NCBI GenBank assembly: GCA_033030425.1
Contig: JAUFSD010000012.1
Location: 1,116,001 to 1,180,000 of the forward strand
Origin: Verpa conica
Lineage: Eukaryota; Ascomycota; Pezizomycetes; Pezizales; Morchellaceae
Direction of reading: 5' to 3'
DNA: 64,000 nucleotides
Numbering within the stretch: position 1 is the stretch's first letter; every line of letters begins with the position of its first letter. Shown here piece by piece: positions 51,093 through 62,545 of this stretch. Under the pieces are notes generated by a model, which was not told where the DNA came from, ran no database searches, and worked only from the letters and a program-made list of their open reading frames with translations. The position numbers and the translations under genes are program-made.

Positions 51093-52342
51093 TCAAAGCT
51101 CATCATGCAATGGCGATTTCCCCTGAGCCGGACCAAGTGTCGTCTCAAACTGCAGTTTCCACAGCTCAACTTCACTTCTATCGAGCATGAACCTGTTGAA
51201 TCCAATGGGATCCGTGATTTGGCTCTCCCAAACAGTCGAATTCGAGGTTATTGGACCGGATCGTAAATCATTCCTTGCAACATAAAACCCCATACTTGCA
51301 AAGCTTGACTGGATACTGTCAGACAGTAGCCATGACATAAAAAGTTTCGAAGTTTCTGGTCTTTTCGTCGAAGCGAAGATAGCACCTGTCTGGGCCCATG
51401 TCATGATCTGTTCGTCTTGGAAGAAATATTCACTGAGAGGTGAAGATTGGCTTCTAAGGGTGCCGAATGCTATGCTACGGGTTGAGTTCTTTCCAACGAT
51501 AGCGCCGGGAGTTGCACTTCCACGAACCCATTCAACGTCTTGGGTAGCGAGGGCTTCAAACCAGGACCAGCCGTATTTTCCAATGATCAATGAGAAGAGA
51601 TACGCAATGGCGTCGTCATCATTAGGGTAGGTGAGTGCTAGCTTGCCTTTCCAGGCGGGAAGGATGAAATCTGCGAATGAAGTTGGAAGGTCGGCTGGTG
51701 CAATTTGCCCTGGGTGGTATACGATACTACCAAAGTAGTCTACGATTTATCCAGTTAAGAAAAGGTACTCGGCGAAAGCACACAGTGGCAAAGAGATTTT
51801 TTTTGGTAACAAGAAGGGATAGTTATTGCTTACAAAAGAAGAATGGTAAAAAGGCACCGTGGGGATCCCTGACACTTCCCCAAATATTATTCCACTCGGC
51901 TGGCTTATACGGTAATAGTCGACCCTGTGACTTCCAGCGCGGGAAGTCATGTAGCGTTTGTATTACTGCAACATCGGCGTACTCCTCTCCACGCTGCCAA
52001 GCGCGATCAATGTTGCTGTCATGGTACTTTGATAGGTCGACGGTGAGATTGAGTTCAATGTCTGGAAATGTTTGTGCCCAGGCAGCTCTCACGGAATCTC
52101 CTTGGCTGTTCTCTATTGAGATGTTAGCGATGGGATAGTTATTAATAAGAAGGAATAGATAGAGGTTTATTACCATCACCACCCCACAAGACTATCAATG
52201 GCCCAGACTCCTGTTTTGCAGCAGCATAAATCTCCTCTAGGGTTCTGGTTTCGACTGCTACATTTGAGCCTGGGAAGGAATTGCCTAGAGCAGTACCCAA
52301 TAGTCCAAGCCCGGAGAGTAATTGAATGGTGATGGCTCGCAT
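51093..52342 (-). CDS. Secreted bacterial-type extracellular solute-binding protein
   Basis: About 370 residues, three exons. The signal peptide MRAITIQLLSGLGLLGTALG is clear. The mature part resembles bacterial periplasmic binding proteins of the iron/spermidine/thiamine type (SBP family, type II fold): TLEEIYAAAKQESGPLIVLWGGDG at the start, then FPDIELNLTVDLSKYHDSNI, YADVAVIQTLHDF, VYHPGQIAPADLPTSFADF and WKGKLALTYPNDDDAIAYLF. Introns ~52172-52122 and ~51829-51746 splice in frame. Similar genes in other ascomycetes are annotated as ABC-type Fe3+ transport proteins, although fungi lack the matching bacterial importer, so the true role (ligand scavenging, delivery to a membrane transporter) is unknown. 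No truncation is seen; the last residues run to the stop at 51093. Confidence 0.8.
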
Positions 52343-52450
52343 TTTGAAATTGCACTGAGGGTATATGCTAGTGACAGTGATTTTTTTGATGATGATGATG
52401 ATGGAAGAGCAAGGTGGAGGTAGAAGGCCTGTGTCGTGGAAATAGATATC

Positions 52451-52458
52451 CTTATATA
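52451..52458 (-). promoter_or_regulatory. TATA box of the solute-binding protein gene
   Basis: TATATAAG on the minus strand, about 110 bp upstream of the ATG at 52342. Confidence 0.45.
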
Positions 52459-55400
52459 TGAAGGTTACCGCTGCAGACGGTCTTCGGGAGTAGGAACTAG
52501 TAGAACCAGAAAGCCAGTTTTCGTCCGTGCTATGAGGGCTGTATTTGGTGTACCAGCCGAAAGTAAGAACTAGCTGTTAATTGCTGCATGGGTGTTCCCA
52601 CTATAGGGGAACGGAGTGAATAGCGAGGTCTGGGGTTACTTCTTGGCATTGCTGTACCTCTCGTCTAGTATGTGTTAATCCATAAGATTATTGCTTTAAC
52701 AAGAGCGGCATGCTATTCTACTCCCGTGCCGTAGCTACATGTATAGTTGATAGAGGATACACATTATCACGGTATGACAAATGAGAATGGCGTTACGCAT
52801 AGGTCGCGTTCAGAATAATACTCGGGAAAAAGAACCTGAAAATCCAAGTCTCAAAAGCACATTGTTACATCAACGTAATCTTATTTGTGGTTTATGTTTC
52901 GCCGTGAGTACCCGATATACTTCGGTAGCCTCGCCGAGTCAATGACAGCATATGGACGTAATTCATATAGGAGATAAGTATTGGAGCCTTGAGCAAACTC
53001 TCCAGCAGGGGCCTCCGAGTCAAGCAGACAATATGAAAACCCTCCAGTAGCAGTATAGTTAGAACGATATTAATCTAATTGAGGAAAGAATCGAGAACTG
53101 CCAACGAATATTGATCGTGGGCTATTGAGTATAAACCGATCGAGGCGCCTCTTTAAGATGATACTATTCCTAGACAAGGAAACCTGCCTGCGTATTGCGT
53201 ATCTAAGTCTTGGTATACCTGCGTGTCACTCTTGAGCCATGGTGGTTACGACTCCCCCGGATTATTACGCGCGTTAAAGTTTGTAAGAGCTGAAAAATCA
53301 GCCCTGTCGTGGAATAGCCCATACGATAGGTAGAAGTAAGCTCGTAGCGGATCGAATTGTTCGGTAGATTGATCATCTAACCCCTACTATCAAACCTCCT
53401 GACGTGTTGTGGGAATAAGCGCTGACCAATACACTTTGAGATGGAGAAACCCTCCGTATAGGGCGATAACTAGCAGCCAGAAGGTCTCAGATAAACAGCC
53501 ATGATCGTATCAGCCAAGCTTATGCATGCTCTGTACATAGTTGGGATTGGAAATCATCGAACGCCAATGTTAATAATTGAAGGAACTTATAGCCAAGCCC
53601 TTGAAAAGCCTATGCACTTGGCAAAGACATTGGGCTACCCACAAATCTTGACAAATAGAGAAGAGCTCCAGTCGAACTCGAATCTTGCTTAACTGTGACG
53701 CTAACCAAGCAGCTAGTATTTTTTGAGTTAGATATGTAAAAAAAATTTATAGGGGGAATTGGGTGTTTCTAGCAGACCAAATCGGCCGAGAAAAAAAATC
53801 ATTGGCACAAAGCTCTATTCATCAGCATCAATAAGCGTAAAAAGATTGTGACATCAGTTAAGTTGACAGGGCTTGCACACCGCTAGGCCGTTCATGGATA
53901 GTCCCCGAGCCTGGTTGGGCAATCTGATGCAGGGACACCCAGCCTCCCATTTTCATAGCAACCATTGAGATCTGAGTGTAAACGAGTGATCCTTCATGGC
54001 CATAGGATGGCACGCGCTTCCTGGGTTGTCTAGCAATTTGACCGTTGTTCGGGATCGGTACTTTGACCGAACGGGACAGGGTGCCGGGAAGTGAATCTAA
54101 GATGTTACAAAGCTACATAGTCTTTTCTCGTCAGCAATTAATAAACTCGGACAGGTATTCCTCCGTTGAACCTACAATCAAAGGATATAACCCGTCTATT
54201 ATTCAAAGTCCCCCGGGAAGTTGCAGTTTTAAGGCCTGGGGTACGATAAACATATTCAATAAGCAAATTGGATAACTGCGCTGTTTTAAGAGTCTAGGGC
54301 ACACGGGGTCCGCTATACATACACTAGTCTAAACACGGCTTATAATTAATACCTAAACAGCACCGCCTCTTTCGCGAGAATTTTCTGTCCCAGCCATATT
54401 ATGAGCCAAGACTACATAATTCTCAATAGGCTAGGTGCCACAAGTTCCCCAGCTGCTACTTTTTCCTCTAATAGATCTTTCTGGGAATATAGCTATATGT
54501 GATAGCCAAAACCCGGGTCAATCGACCCCGCTCAAACCCCCTAGCATAGTTATATGGTGCTGTGGCTTAGATGATTAATTAAGAGTACTCAAGTGAAGTA
54601 CCTAGTGGAAACAATATTCCTGATTAATAAAATTATTTTCTCAGGCCTTTTGCACCCACTTGGGGAGCATCACCAGAGCAAGGGATAAAATATAACACTT
54701 AATAGAGGAGTACATAGGTAGAAGGTAGTCCTACTCAGTACAAAGGAGCTATTTCTAGATAGGCCCTCCCTATTTGGGGGCCCTTCAACCTATACTTCCT
54801 AACGCTAATGGTACTAAATCCCAAGAAATACCAACTGTGTAGAATGCCATAAATGGCTCTAGTACTGAAGTGTTGTTTGCTAGCTAATATCCTCTATTTC
54901 AGCAGATATATCTCTTATTTTGAGCGAAATATTTAGTCTATAACTCACGCCGTAGCACTCCTAGATTATCGTTCTATTCAAATGCTTGTAGGGTACATGT
55001 ATCTAGGGAATAATTGAAAATAGTCAAATATTAGGTACTTTTGCTCTATACTTTTTATACTTTCAATCACTATTAAAATAACACTACCTTGAAAAAAAAA
55101 ACTAACTCTAAGATGTCATGATACTGGAACTGATAAGGCGGGTGATCCTTTGGTTTTGCTATGTAATCCAAAGGTCGATCTGACCTGTAACCCGTCAATT
55201 GAGTTACTCTATACAGTATCACTACGTTATTTCAGATACCAATTAATATGGCCAGTCTCGTAAATCAGGCGGTATGAGATTGGGTATTGCAGTTGATATA
55301 ACAAAAGCTTGGTAATAATTATTCCACAAATGACACCGTAAACTATGGTAGGGGTGCTGATAGATCAGTGGGTCACTTAACGCTACCTTTATTGTGAGAG

Positions 55401-55519
55401 AACTAAAGGTATATCACATAGTCTACTGACATATTGGCATTGGCTATAGAATTTAATAGGTCTATAATTCCTAGGGTACTATGAGAGTTGTTTGTTAAAT
55501 TAAATACCTTTATCACGAA

Positions 55520-55637
55520 GCATATGATGATTTATTACTCGTGAAGCGTATCGGGTAGTATTGTCGCGGTAAAACGGGTCATGCCTACCTAAACAAATTT
55601 AGCTATGCTTCTCGGGGTGGGTGCTTTACGCTTCTCA
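55520..55637 (+). repeat. Copy 1 of a diverged ~120-bp direct repeat
   Basis: Shares ordered blocks with 57053-57177: atgatttat, cgtgaagc, agtattgt, gggtcatgc, ttag..tgtgctt-like, gtgcttctca-like. Same orientation, about 1.5 kb apart, as expected for two long terminal repeats or two insertions of one element. Confidence 0.6.
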
Positions 55638-56037
55638 GTGGTGATCTTAGTGCACTTGGCAACCCCACTAAAGTACCTCCATTTCCAACCCCAAGTGGGC
55701 TTCCCTCAATCATCATCACTACACCTCATAGACAAGAAAGACCTAGTCATCCGCTGCCAGTGGTTCAGTTTTGGGAACGGGACAGTCAATCGGTCCTGAG
55801 TCCTAGGACCAGACGGCATGCCACTCCTAGTCCGTCATTTCCCAGCCCAAGGTTTGTCCTAAGTCTTAGGGGTGAAAGGGGAATAATGGCCCCTGCGTGT
55901 GAGGTTAAGGTTTCCCAAGAGCATAAATTGTGAGGGGAACCATAAATCTGTCTACATTAAGGTAAATCAGTACAACCGGGAGACTCCCCACAAGGCCTTA
56001 TGGGGCCCTGTCTATAGCCCGGAGGAATCTTACCCTC

Positions 56038-56064
56038 GGACGGACTATGCGTCATAGTTCGTCC
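56038..56064. repeat. Hairpin, 12-bp arms, 3-base loop
   Basis: ggacggactatg (56038-56049) pairs with catagttcgtcc (56053-56064), 11 of 12 positions being complementary (12 counting one G-T pair). It lies between the two copies of the 120-bp repeat. Confidence 0.5.
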
Positions 56065-57052
56065 AGTCTCCCCCTACAATAGGGACCCCGGACCGTTCCC
56101 AGCACTGTCCGTGATATCAACCACCGGCACCAGTACTTTCGGATACCATTTTCACATGTTCCGTCTATCTCGTTACCACACTGTGCTTTATCCTGTTACA
56201 GTTACAGGCGTTTACCTTCGTTATTTTACTAGAATAAAGGTAATTTTAGGTCTTAGAGTGTTTATAACTTAAAATTCGCTCTGCTAATCTTGGTTTATTA
56301 GGCGAGGAATACTGTAGATAGTGGTGGTGAAGAACTTTCTAGAGTAGAACCGTAGGTTCCTGGTTCTATATAACAATTTCTGGAGGAATAATTAAGCTCG
56401 AGAAGGTAAGAGTTTATAACTACATATTCGCTTTAAATAAGCTAACTAGCTATAAGGATATTACCTGTCAAATCGTCGAAATCAGGAGATTCTGCGAAAA
56501 GATCGACACTAGATTCAGGCGAGTGGATTGGGGGTTTACCTGAGTCGATGATGGACCCAAAAATCCCTGAGATGGGCTGACTAGACTGATATTTCATTCT
56601 TCTCCTTTGTGGGGTAAGCTATCTGCTGTATTAAGTATGAATGTAGTTCTCTGGCTGGAAGCATTTATCAAAGGGGGATTTGGATTTATCGAATAAAATA
56701 AAAAGACCCCAACGAAAATTTTATTGGAGTATGCTCCTACACTTTGTGGCATTTTTCACTATACTTGGGGTTCGGTAGGCTACCTTTCATGGTTTAATAT
56801 GGCTACGACCGAGAAAGGCGCTTGTAGCCGACTATGAATGAGGTACAATAGGGATCTCCCAGGTTATAGAAAGCCAGATAGGTTATATGTAGATAGATAC
56901 AGGTTCTCTTCTTTGTTACATGTAATTTTCTTCAGGGATTGGGGCACCCGACACCCATAGAAGAGAGCCAGCGACACCGCGAATATACCAGGACTAGAAG
57001 AGAAGATAAGAGCACCCAGCACTATGATTCCCTTATCCCCGGGAAACACGGA

Positions 57053-57177
57053 GCACATTATGATTTATCACCCGTGAAGCCTACGAGGCAGTATTGTGGT
57101 AGTACAATGGGTCATGCATATCTAAAATTTAATTTAGTTGTGCTTTTCAAGGTAAGGTTAGGGTTTCGTGCTTCTCA
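57053..57177 (+). repeat. Copy 2 of the diverged ~120-bp direct repeat
   Basis: See copy 1 at 55520. Differences between the copies are mostly C/T and G/A transitions, as expected from RIP or deamination. Confidence 0.6.
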
Positions 57178-60100
57178 AAAGATTTTATAGTCGTACTTTG
57201 CATAAGGAACGTGCATATTCAGGTTGACCTTGTTCCCTATAGCAGATTGTTACAAGTCAGTTATAGATTTTGGCAAGGAAAATTAAAATACTAGTATCGT
57301 TTCTTATAGCAAGGTATTCCTTGCACTGGCGTTCCTTAGTTTAAGGCAAGGTTATGCAGCAAGGTACGACTTGCATTGGGTGGGATTAGAGGATTTTGGA
57401 GTGTTATGCCATACAGAACATGCATAACCTGGTCAATGCCATGCCTGGTTTATTTAACCCTGGGGAAGCCAAACCTAACCCTCAATTTACTACCTGGGCC
57501 CAAAAATAATCCTTATACGCCTGTTGTGCTATAAGGGTGGTATTTGGAGGTCAGCAATCAGACACCGGCGATCTTATACAAGTTCAGACCTAGAGCAGGT
57601 CTCTTTCTGAGGACTGCCTTAAGTGTACACTTAATAGTTCTGTCGCTAGACTTAGATAGCTGATCTGACAGCAAGATAGTGTTTAAAGTCATTAGAATAC
57701 TAGTTGTAAGGCTTTTATTTGAAACATTACAAGGTGGAAAGAACCTCACGAATTCGGTATAGTACGTATATTTTCTAAGGAGTATGTACAACGGTCTAAG
57801 TTATACTATACAAGGCTCGGTAGATCAAGTCCCTTTAGAGGAAAAAGTAGTAATTGGGAACCGTTTCGTACAACAATGTACCAGTAGATGGTGACTTGAG
57901 ACTGGTCATGTCAAGCAGGTCAGGACTTACGGGGATTCTCTGCAAGACCACAGGCTACAATATCCGGAGCTAGAAGGCTTAAGAACTTATGAAACTCGAA
58001 ATAGGATGCGCATGATTCTAGCCGAATTATTCAGTTTAAGTCCTTTGACTCAGGGGTTTAGTTTTTTTCTCCACTTTTTATTCCTACGAAATATGAGCCC
58101 CTCGTGATCAGCTTTGCATTGTTTTATTTGTGCCCAAGATCGTTGGCGTTGATGTATCCTGTGAGTAGGCCGATCTTCACCTGGTTGTCAGTTCTGCGCG
58201 TGAAGTCAAGTGGTCACAAGTCACCCTCTAGATCGATGTCCCCAATAGGTGTCGTCATCGGGAAGCAGCCTAGGGTATTCTGGTATTCACTTGTTATTGC
58301 ATGATCTGTCGGCTCAAAAATATATACCAGATTCGCTTCGATCATCCGCGTCATCTCGAGAAGTAGGAGTGTATCAAACACAAACCAAAGAGTGTATCAC
58401 AACGGAAATAAGTAGAGGGTATGGTTTCTTTTCGTTTTCTCAATTGCTTGGTGAAGATGATTCATGGTATGTTATGGGGGTCAGGCGTGTCTAATATTTG
58501 GCAGGTTTAGGCTTAACATGTGTTCCCCCTTTTGTGTTCTTTCCACCCCGATAGGACAGCTTCCAGAGGTTTTAGACAGGAGTGTGTTTTTGACTTTGGG
58601 TGATTTAGGGTATCTAGAGGAGCTATTCGAGTTGGAAATTAGTGAGTAGACGGCTGAGAGTTGGCCTCAAGTAAACAGGTGATAGAGAGCTATAAGTGCT
58701 CGGGTAGGGGGCTGTATGAACTAATAGGAAGTTTGGGGGGGGAGGGGTGTTAGTTTTTTTAAGGGTTTAAGTGGTGAATAAGGAACAGCTGGTAACTATA
58801 GAGGATAGAAGAGCACGGAAGAAATAGAAAGCAGTGGCTGTTCAAAAGAACACGATAATGAGTACAACAAAGACAAGGTGGGATGCTTCCAAACTTCCTT
58901 CCGTTAGTAAAGTGAACTTGGGGATATCAATCATGTGGGCCACCGTACACCTTTATTTGAATTCTCCCATCGTCCCACCTTTATAATGCTTACCCTATTG
59001 GTTTGATGTCTTCTTAGCTGTCTCGGGTTCGTCTCTAAACCTTCTATCCAAAGATGTCGTAGCTGAACTTTGTATAGAGATTTAATGTACGTCTATGCAA
59101 TATTATGCTAGCACCAAGCCGTTGAGGTCCCGAAAATCGCTGCTATCTTCCTAAGGAGCAGCAGTCAAACAGTCATAGTCCCACCCTACATGGCATCATC
59201 TTGACACGAAACCCACAAGCACCAATACTATCACCGCTCACCAGAAACCACAATCCACCCTCGAATCACACAGCGCCTCGCGACGTGCAATACTGTCCAC
59301 CTCTATCCCCGGTATCCTCTCCACTCCCGAACACCGTCCCAGGCTCATATCCACTACGCACATCATTGTGCAGGAACACGGCAAGTTGGGGTGCCGTCTC
59401 CGCATACATATACTGTACCTAGATGTGGTTGCTCTACCACCTGTAGTCTGCCACTACACCCCCCAAATATGACGTCGGATTAGATGCGTAGCTGCTTCCG
59501 GAAGAACTATAATCTAAGCTGCAGGGGGATTCTATCTGCAGCCCCAAATACAGATATTACCATCTGAGAGAGTGCACCTACTAGCTGCCGCACAGGTCTA
59601 TAATAATATCCAGTACTAAAAAGGAAGATATCAGTATGGAATTGGTATAGTGTTCTAAGAAATCTAGGATTAGATCAGTTCGGTTATAGGGGTTTTAAAT
59701 GGATGCGGTAGCCTTCCAGGTTTATCTCTGCGTTTTTTCTTTTTAGCGGTGTGCCGATAATTCCACTCTGAGAATAGTGGAATCTCGGTATAAGAATACG
59801 ACAAGAACTCGGTATATACTCACATAGAGTGAATATTCTTGTAGACACCAGTAACCTGACCTTATTAATCTTCTTGGAAATGAGCATAACTATTTTTATA
59901 TTATACCAGTCTCCAACGTAATAGTGTGTTCCTTTACCCTGCCCAGGAATATTTTCAACTCTATGGTTGTTCATGGAGTGGGATATAAACTTTCATTTGT
60001 AATGGTTCGGAATTAACAACCATTCGAAACCCAAGAGATTATGCAAAATCCCATTATAATTTAGAGGAAAAAAGAACCTCTCGGGAATAAATTAACATTA

Positions 60101-60531
60101 TCGGAACGTTGGTTCGGTACCAACAGGCACAACCCCACTCTAGAAGATAATAGAAGAAAGGGGAGAAGACAAAAAATCGAATAAGGTGATGATGAGCAAT
60201 ATAATCTCCTATCTAATTATGATATAGAGCTGCTGAAGCCTACCATAGCTATGCAGAGAACGTTTTCCGTTTTAACCCAGGCTGGGGCTAAATTCTTCAT
60301 CACAAGAAATCACTCGTGCGTCACCGGCGTATTATAAATCTTCTAATATTGATCCTACTTAAGCAACCATACCTAATAACTATTCAAAGTTATTATCAGT
60401 CTCTTTTCAAATGAAGGATAATCACATCTCCATGATTCAATGTACGTTCGACATCATCAACGCAGTCCATTTACCAACGAAAACCGCCTTGGTAGAGGAC
60501 TCATGATCAAATAGACAAACACAATGAATCC

Positions 60532-60538
60532 TATAAAA
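60532..60538 (+). promoter_or_regulatory. TATA box of the amidoligase gene
   Basis: TATAAAA about 60 bp upstream of the ATG at 60596, followed by a C/A-rich leader ending ccatacccaccATG, a good fungal start context. Confidence 0.5.
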
Positions 60539-60595
60539 CATCATTTGGACCCTTCATAATCCTCATCATCAAATTCCCCATATCCCATACCCACC

Positions 60596-61510
60596 ATGAG
60601 TCCCTCTTCAATCCTCACCGACGAAAGTGGGCGTACCATCATTCCCTTCGACACCTCATCAATCAGTATCGGCGTCGAGCTAGAAACTATAATCCTAAAC
60701 CTCGCCCCACACAAAGATCACTTCACCATCCTGCGCACTGCACTCACTCTCCCCACTCTAGGCCCTTTCATAATCAAAGACGACTTCTCTATCACCCCCA
60801 CCGACCCTAATGGTCGTCGAGCGGAGATCGCAACCCCAATCATGACCCCTAGCACCTACCCAACTATCATCCCTGCCATGTGCACAGCTATCGTGACTTC
60901 CTTAGCTTCCGCTGGGGCCTCCGTTGCATTTAATGCTAGTACTGCTCTCCAGGTTCATATTGGGCTCGGGGACGGAAACACCTATGCTCTCACTGACCTG
61001 AAGCGTATCTGCAAAGCCATCATTGTATTCGAAAAGCAGATGGATACGCTGCACCCAAATTGCCGGAATCCACCCAACGATGCGGTTCCGAATTTCTTGC
61101 ACTGTTGCCGGGGAAGCTTCAGGCTCAAGTTGTTGTCGGAGGCGAAGAAGGTGGATGTGATTGATAAACAGATGAGTACCCAGGGGGTGGTTATGGTGAT
61201 TAATAGTTCGGTTGGGATGAAGGAGTTGCCAAAGTACTACAAGTATAATTTCAGGTCTTTGGAGAAGTTTGGGACTATTGAGTTTCGGCAGGCGGTGGGG
61301 ACGATACGGAGTGAGGTTATTATCAAGTGGATCGATACGGTTATCAAGTTTGTTACTGCAGCAGTAGAGACTGAAGATCGTGTGTATGAGGAGTGGGCAG
61401 CGGGGACGACGGTGATTACTGATTCTGATTATGAGAGGTTCGGGGTGCCGTTGATTCGGGTTGATCAGGATATCGACTCTTACTGGGGGATCAAAGAGAG
61501 TAGTGGATAG
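60596..61510 (+). CDS. Amidoligase_2 family enzyme
   Basis: An intronless 304-residue protein of the putative amidoligase family, related in fold to glutamine synthetase and gamma-glutamylcysteine ligase (COOH-NH2 ligases using ATP). Family signatures in order: IGVELETIIL (residues ~25-34), KDDFSITP with the conserved Asp-x-Ser (~61-68), RRAEIATPIM with the metal-binding-type Glu (~75-84), STALQVHIGLG, the His-x-His/Gly equivalent (~119-129), YKYNFRSLEKFGTIEFRQ and GT (~216-235). All key positions are present, so it is likely active in forming an amide or isopeptide bond. In bacteria such enzymes modify peptides or act in cell-surface and natural-product pathways; in fungi the substrate is unknown. 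No cluster of tailoring enzymes surrounds it, apart from the sugar-nucleotide enzyme downstream. Confidence 0.82.
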   Translation: MSPSSILTDESGRTIIPFDTSSISIGVELETIILNLAPHKDHFTILRTALTLPTLGPFIIKDDFSITPTDPNGRRAEIATPIMTPSTYPTIIPAMCTAIVTSLASAGASVAFNASTALQVHIGLGDGNTYALTDLKRICKAIIVFEKQMDTLHPNCRNPPNDAVPNFLHCCRGSFRLKLLSEAKKVDVIDKQMSTQGVVMVINSSVGMKELPKYYKYNFRSLEKFGTIEFRQAVGTIRSEVIIKWIDTVIKFVTAAVETEDRVYEEWAAGTTVITDSDYERFGVPLIRVDQDIDSYWGIKESSG

Positions 61511-62545
61511 TTAGTTTTGTCTAGTTTTTTCTCGAGAGAGGAGGGATGAGAGGTAGAGGGAAAGTAGTTTATTGCAAGTCTGGTACTTGTTAGTTATCAA
61601 AGTCATAAGAATGGAAGAATGAAAATCGGTAGTTTCTTTATAATTCTCGGGAAGGATGATTACCGTAATCTATCAACTGCTTCTTCCCGTCGAGCCCATA
61701 AAACGACCAACTCCTCGGTTTTTAAAACATTATGCAGACCACTCCTCTATTATGAACCTACTACCGCGTACGGAAAGATATCTTTTACAGGCGGCTATAA
61801 GCCACCACCACCACCACGTAGCAACATCCCTCCGAAGTGCAGTCTCTCATCAAAAAAAAAGAAACCCCTACTCTATCTCTAAATTTATGACTTATCATGC
61901 TTTAGGCCTTTGTTCTTCAAAGAATAATAATACCAGTAGAGGTACTTACCCATAATCTTGTGGCGTAGGCCCTGTCCCAGGCCCGTATAAAATTGCACCG
62001 CAAGAAACTACCGAGTGACCTATCATGATCCGCCCTAATCTGTTAGTAAACCTAAGCGTTACCCTGCAGTCAAAAACTCACGCTTATCTGATTATATCCA
62101 CCCCCAAAATCACTAACCCCACCCCGGAGTACCGGACAAACCCCCGGCCTTTCACGGAATAAGTAAAGGGCGATCCGCCCATCAAACACCATGATTTAGG
62201 CTAAACACACTAGTAATATCGGGTGAGCCGGAGTTAGTCATGCCTTCCCTACTACTTTCTAAAAGTTCTTCTATTCAGTACTCTAAAGAGGCTCTAACAA
62301 CAATGAGCCCCATTAAGGAATAACTCTACAATAACATATACAGTGAAAAGAACCTACAAGACCCGGCCCCATAATAGTAATAAAAAACCCTTCTCCCAGT
62401 TATAGAATAGTGTACCAATTCTAAGAAGAGTAGGGAAACAAACGAAAAAAGTGTATCAAACCGCCCCGGCTTGCGATCTCTTTACCGCAAGCAAACTAAA
62501 CTCCCAATAAACCCATAACTACAAACAACCTATGTACCCCCGTTT
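61511..62545. other. Convergent spacer, 1 kb
   Basis: Between the 3' ends of the amidoligase (plus) and the sugar dehydratase (minus). AT-rich, with a short ccaccaccacca tract near 61803. No other feature is seen. Confidence 0.5.

Larger units (their letters stand above)
52459..60531. other. Largest gene desert, 8 kb
   Basis: No coding gene is supported on either strand; frames rarely exceed 80 codons and lack motifs. The sequence contains a duplicated ~120-bp repeat (55520 and 57053), a copy of the cttatag motif (57300) and a short hairpin (56038-56064). Most of it looks like decayed transposon sequence. Confidence 0.55.
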
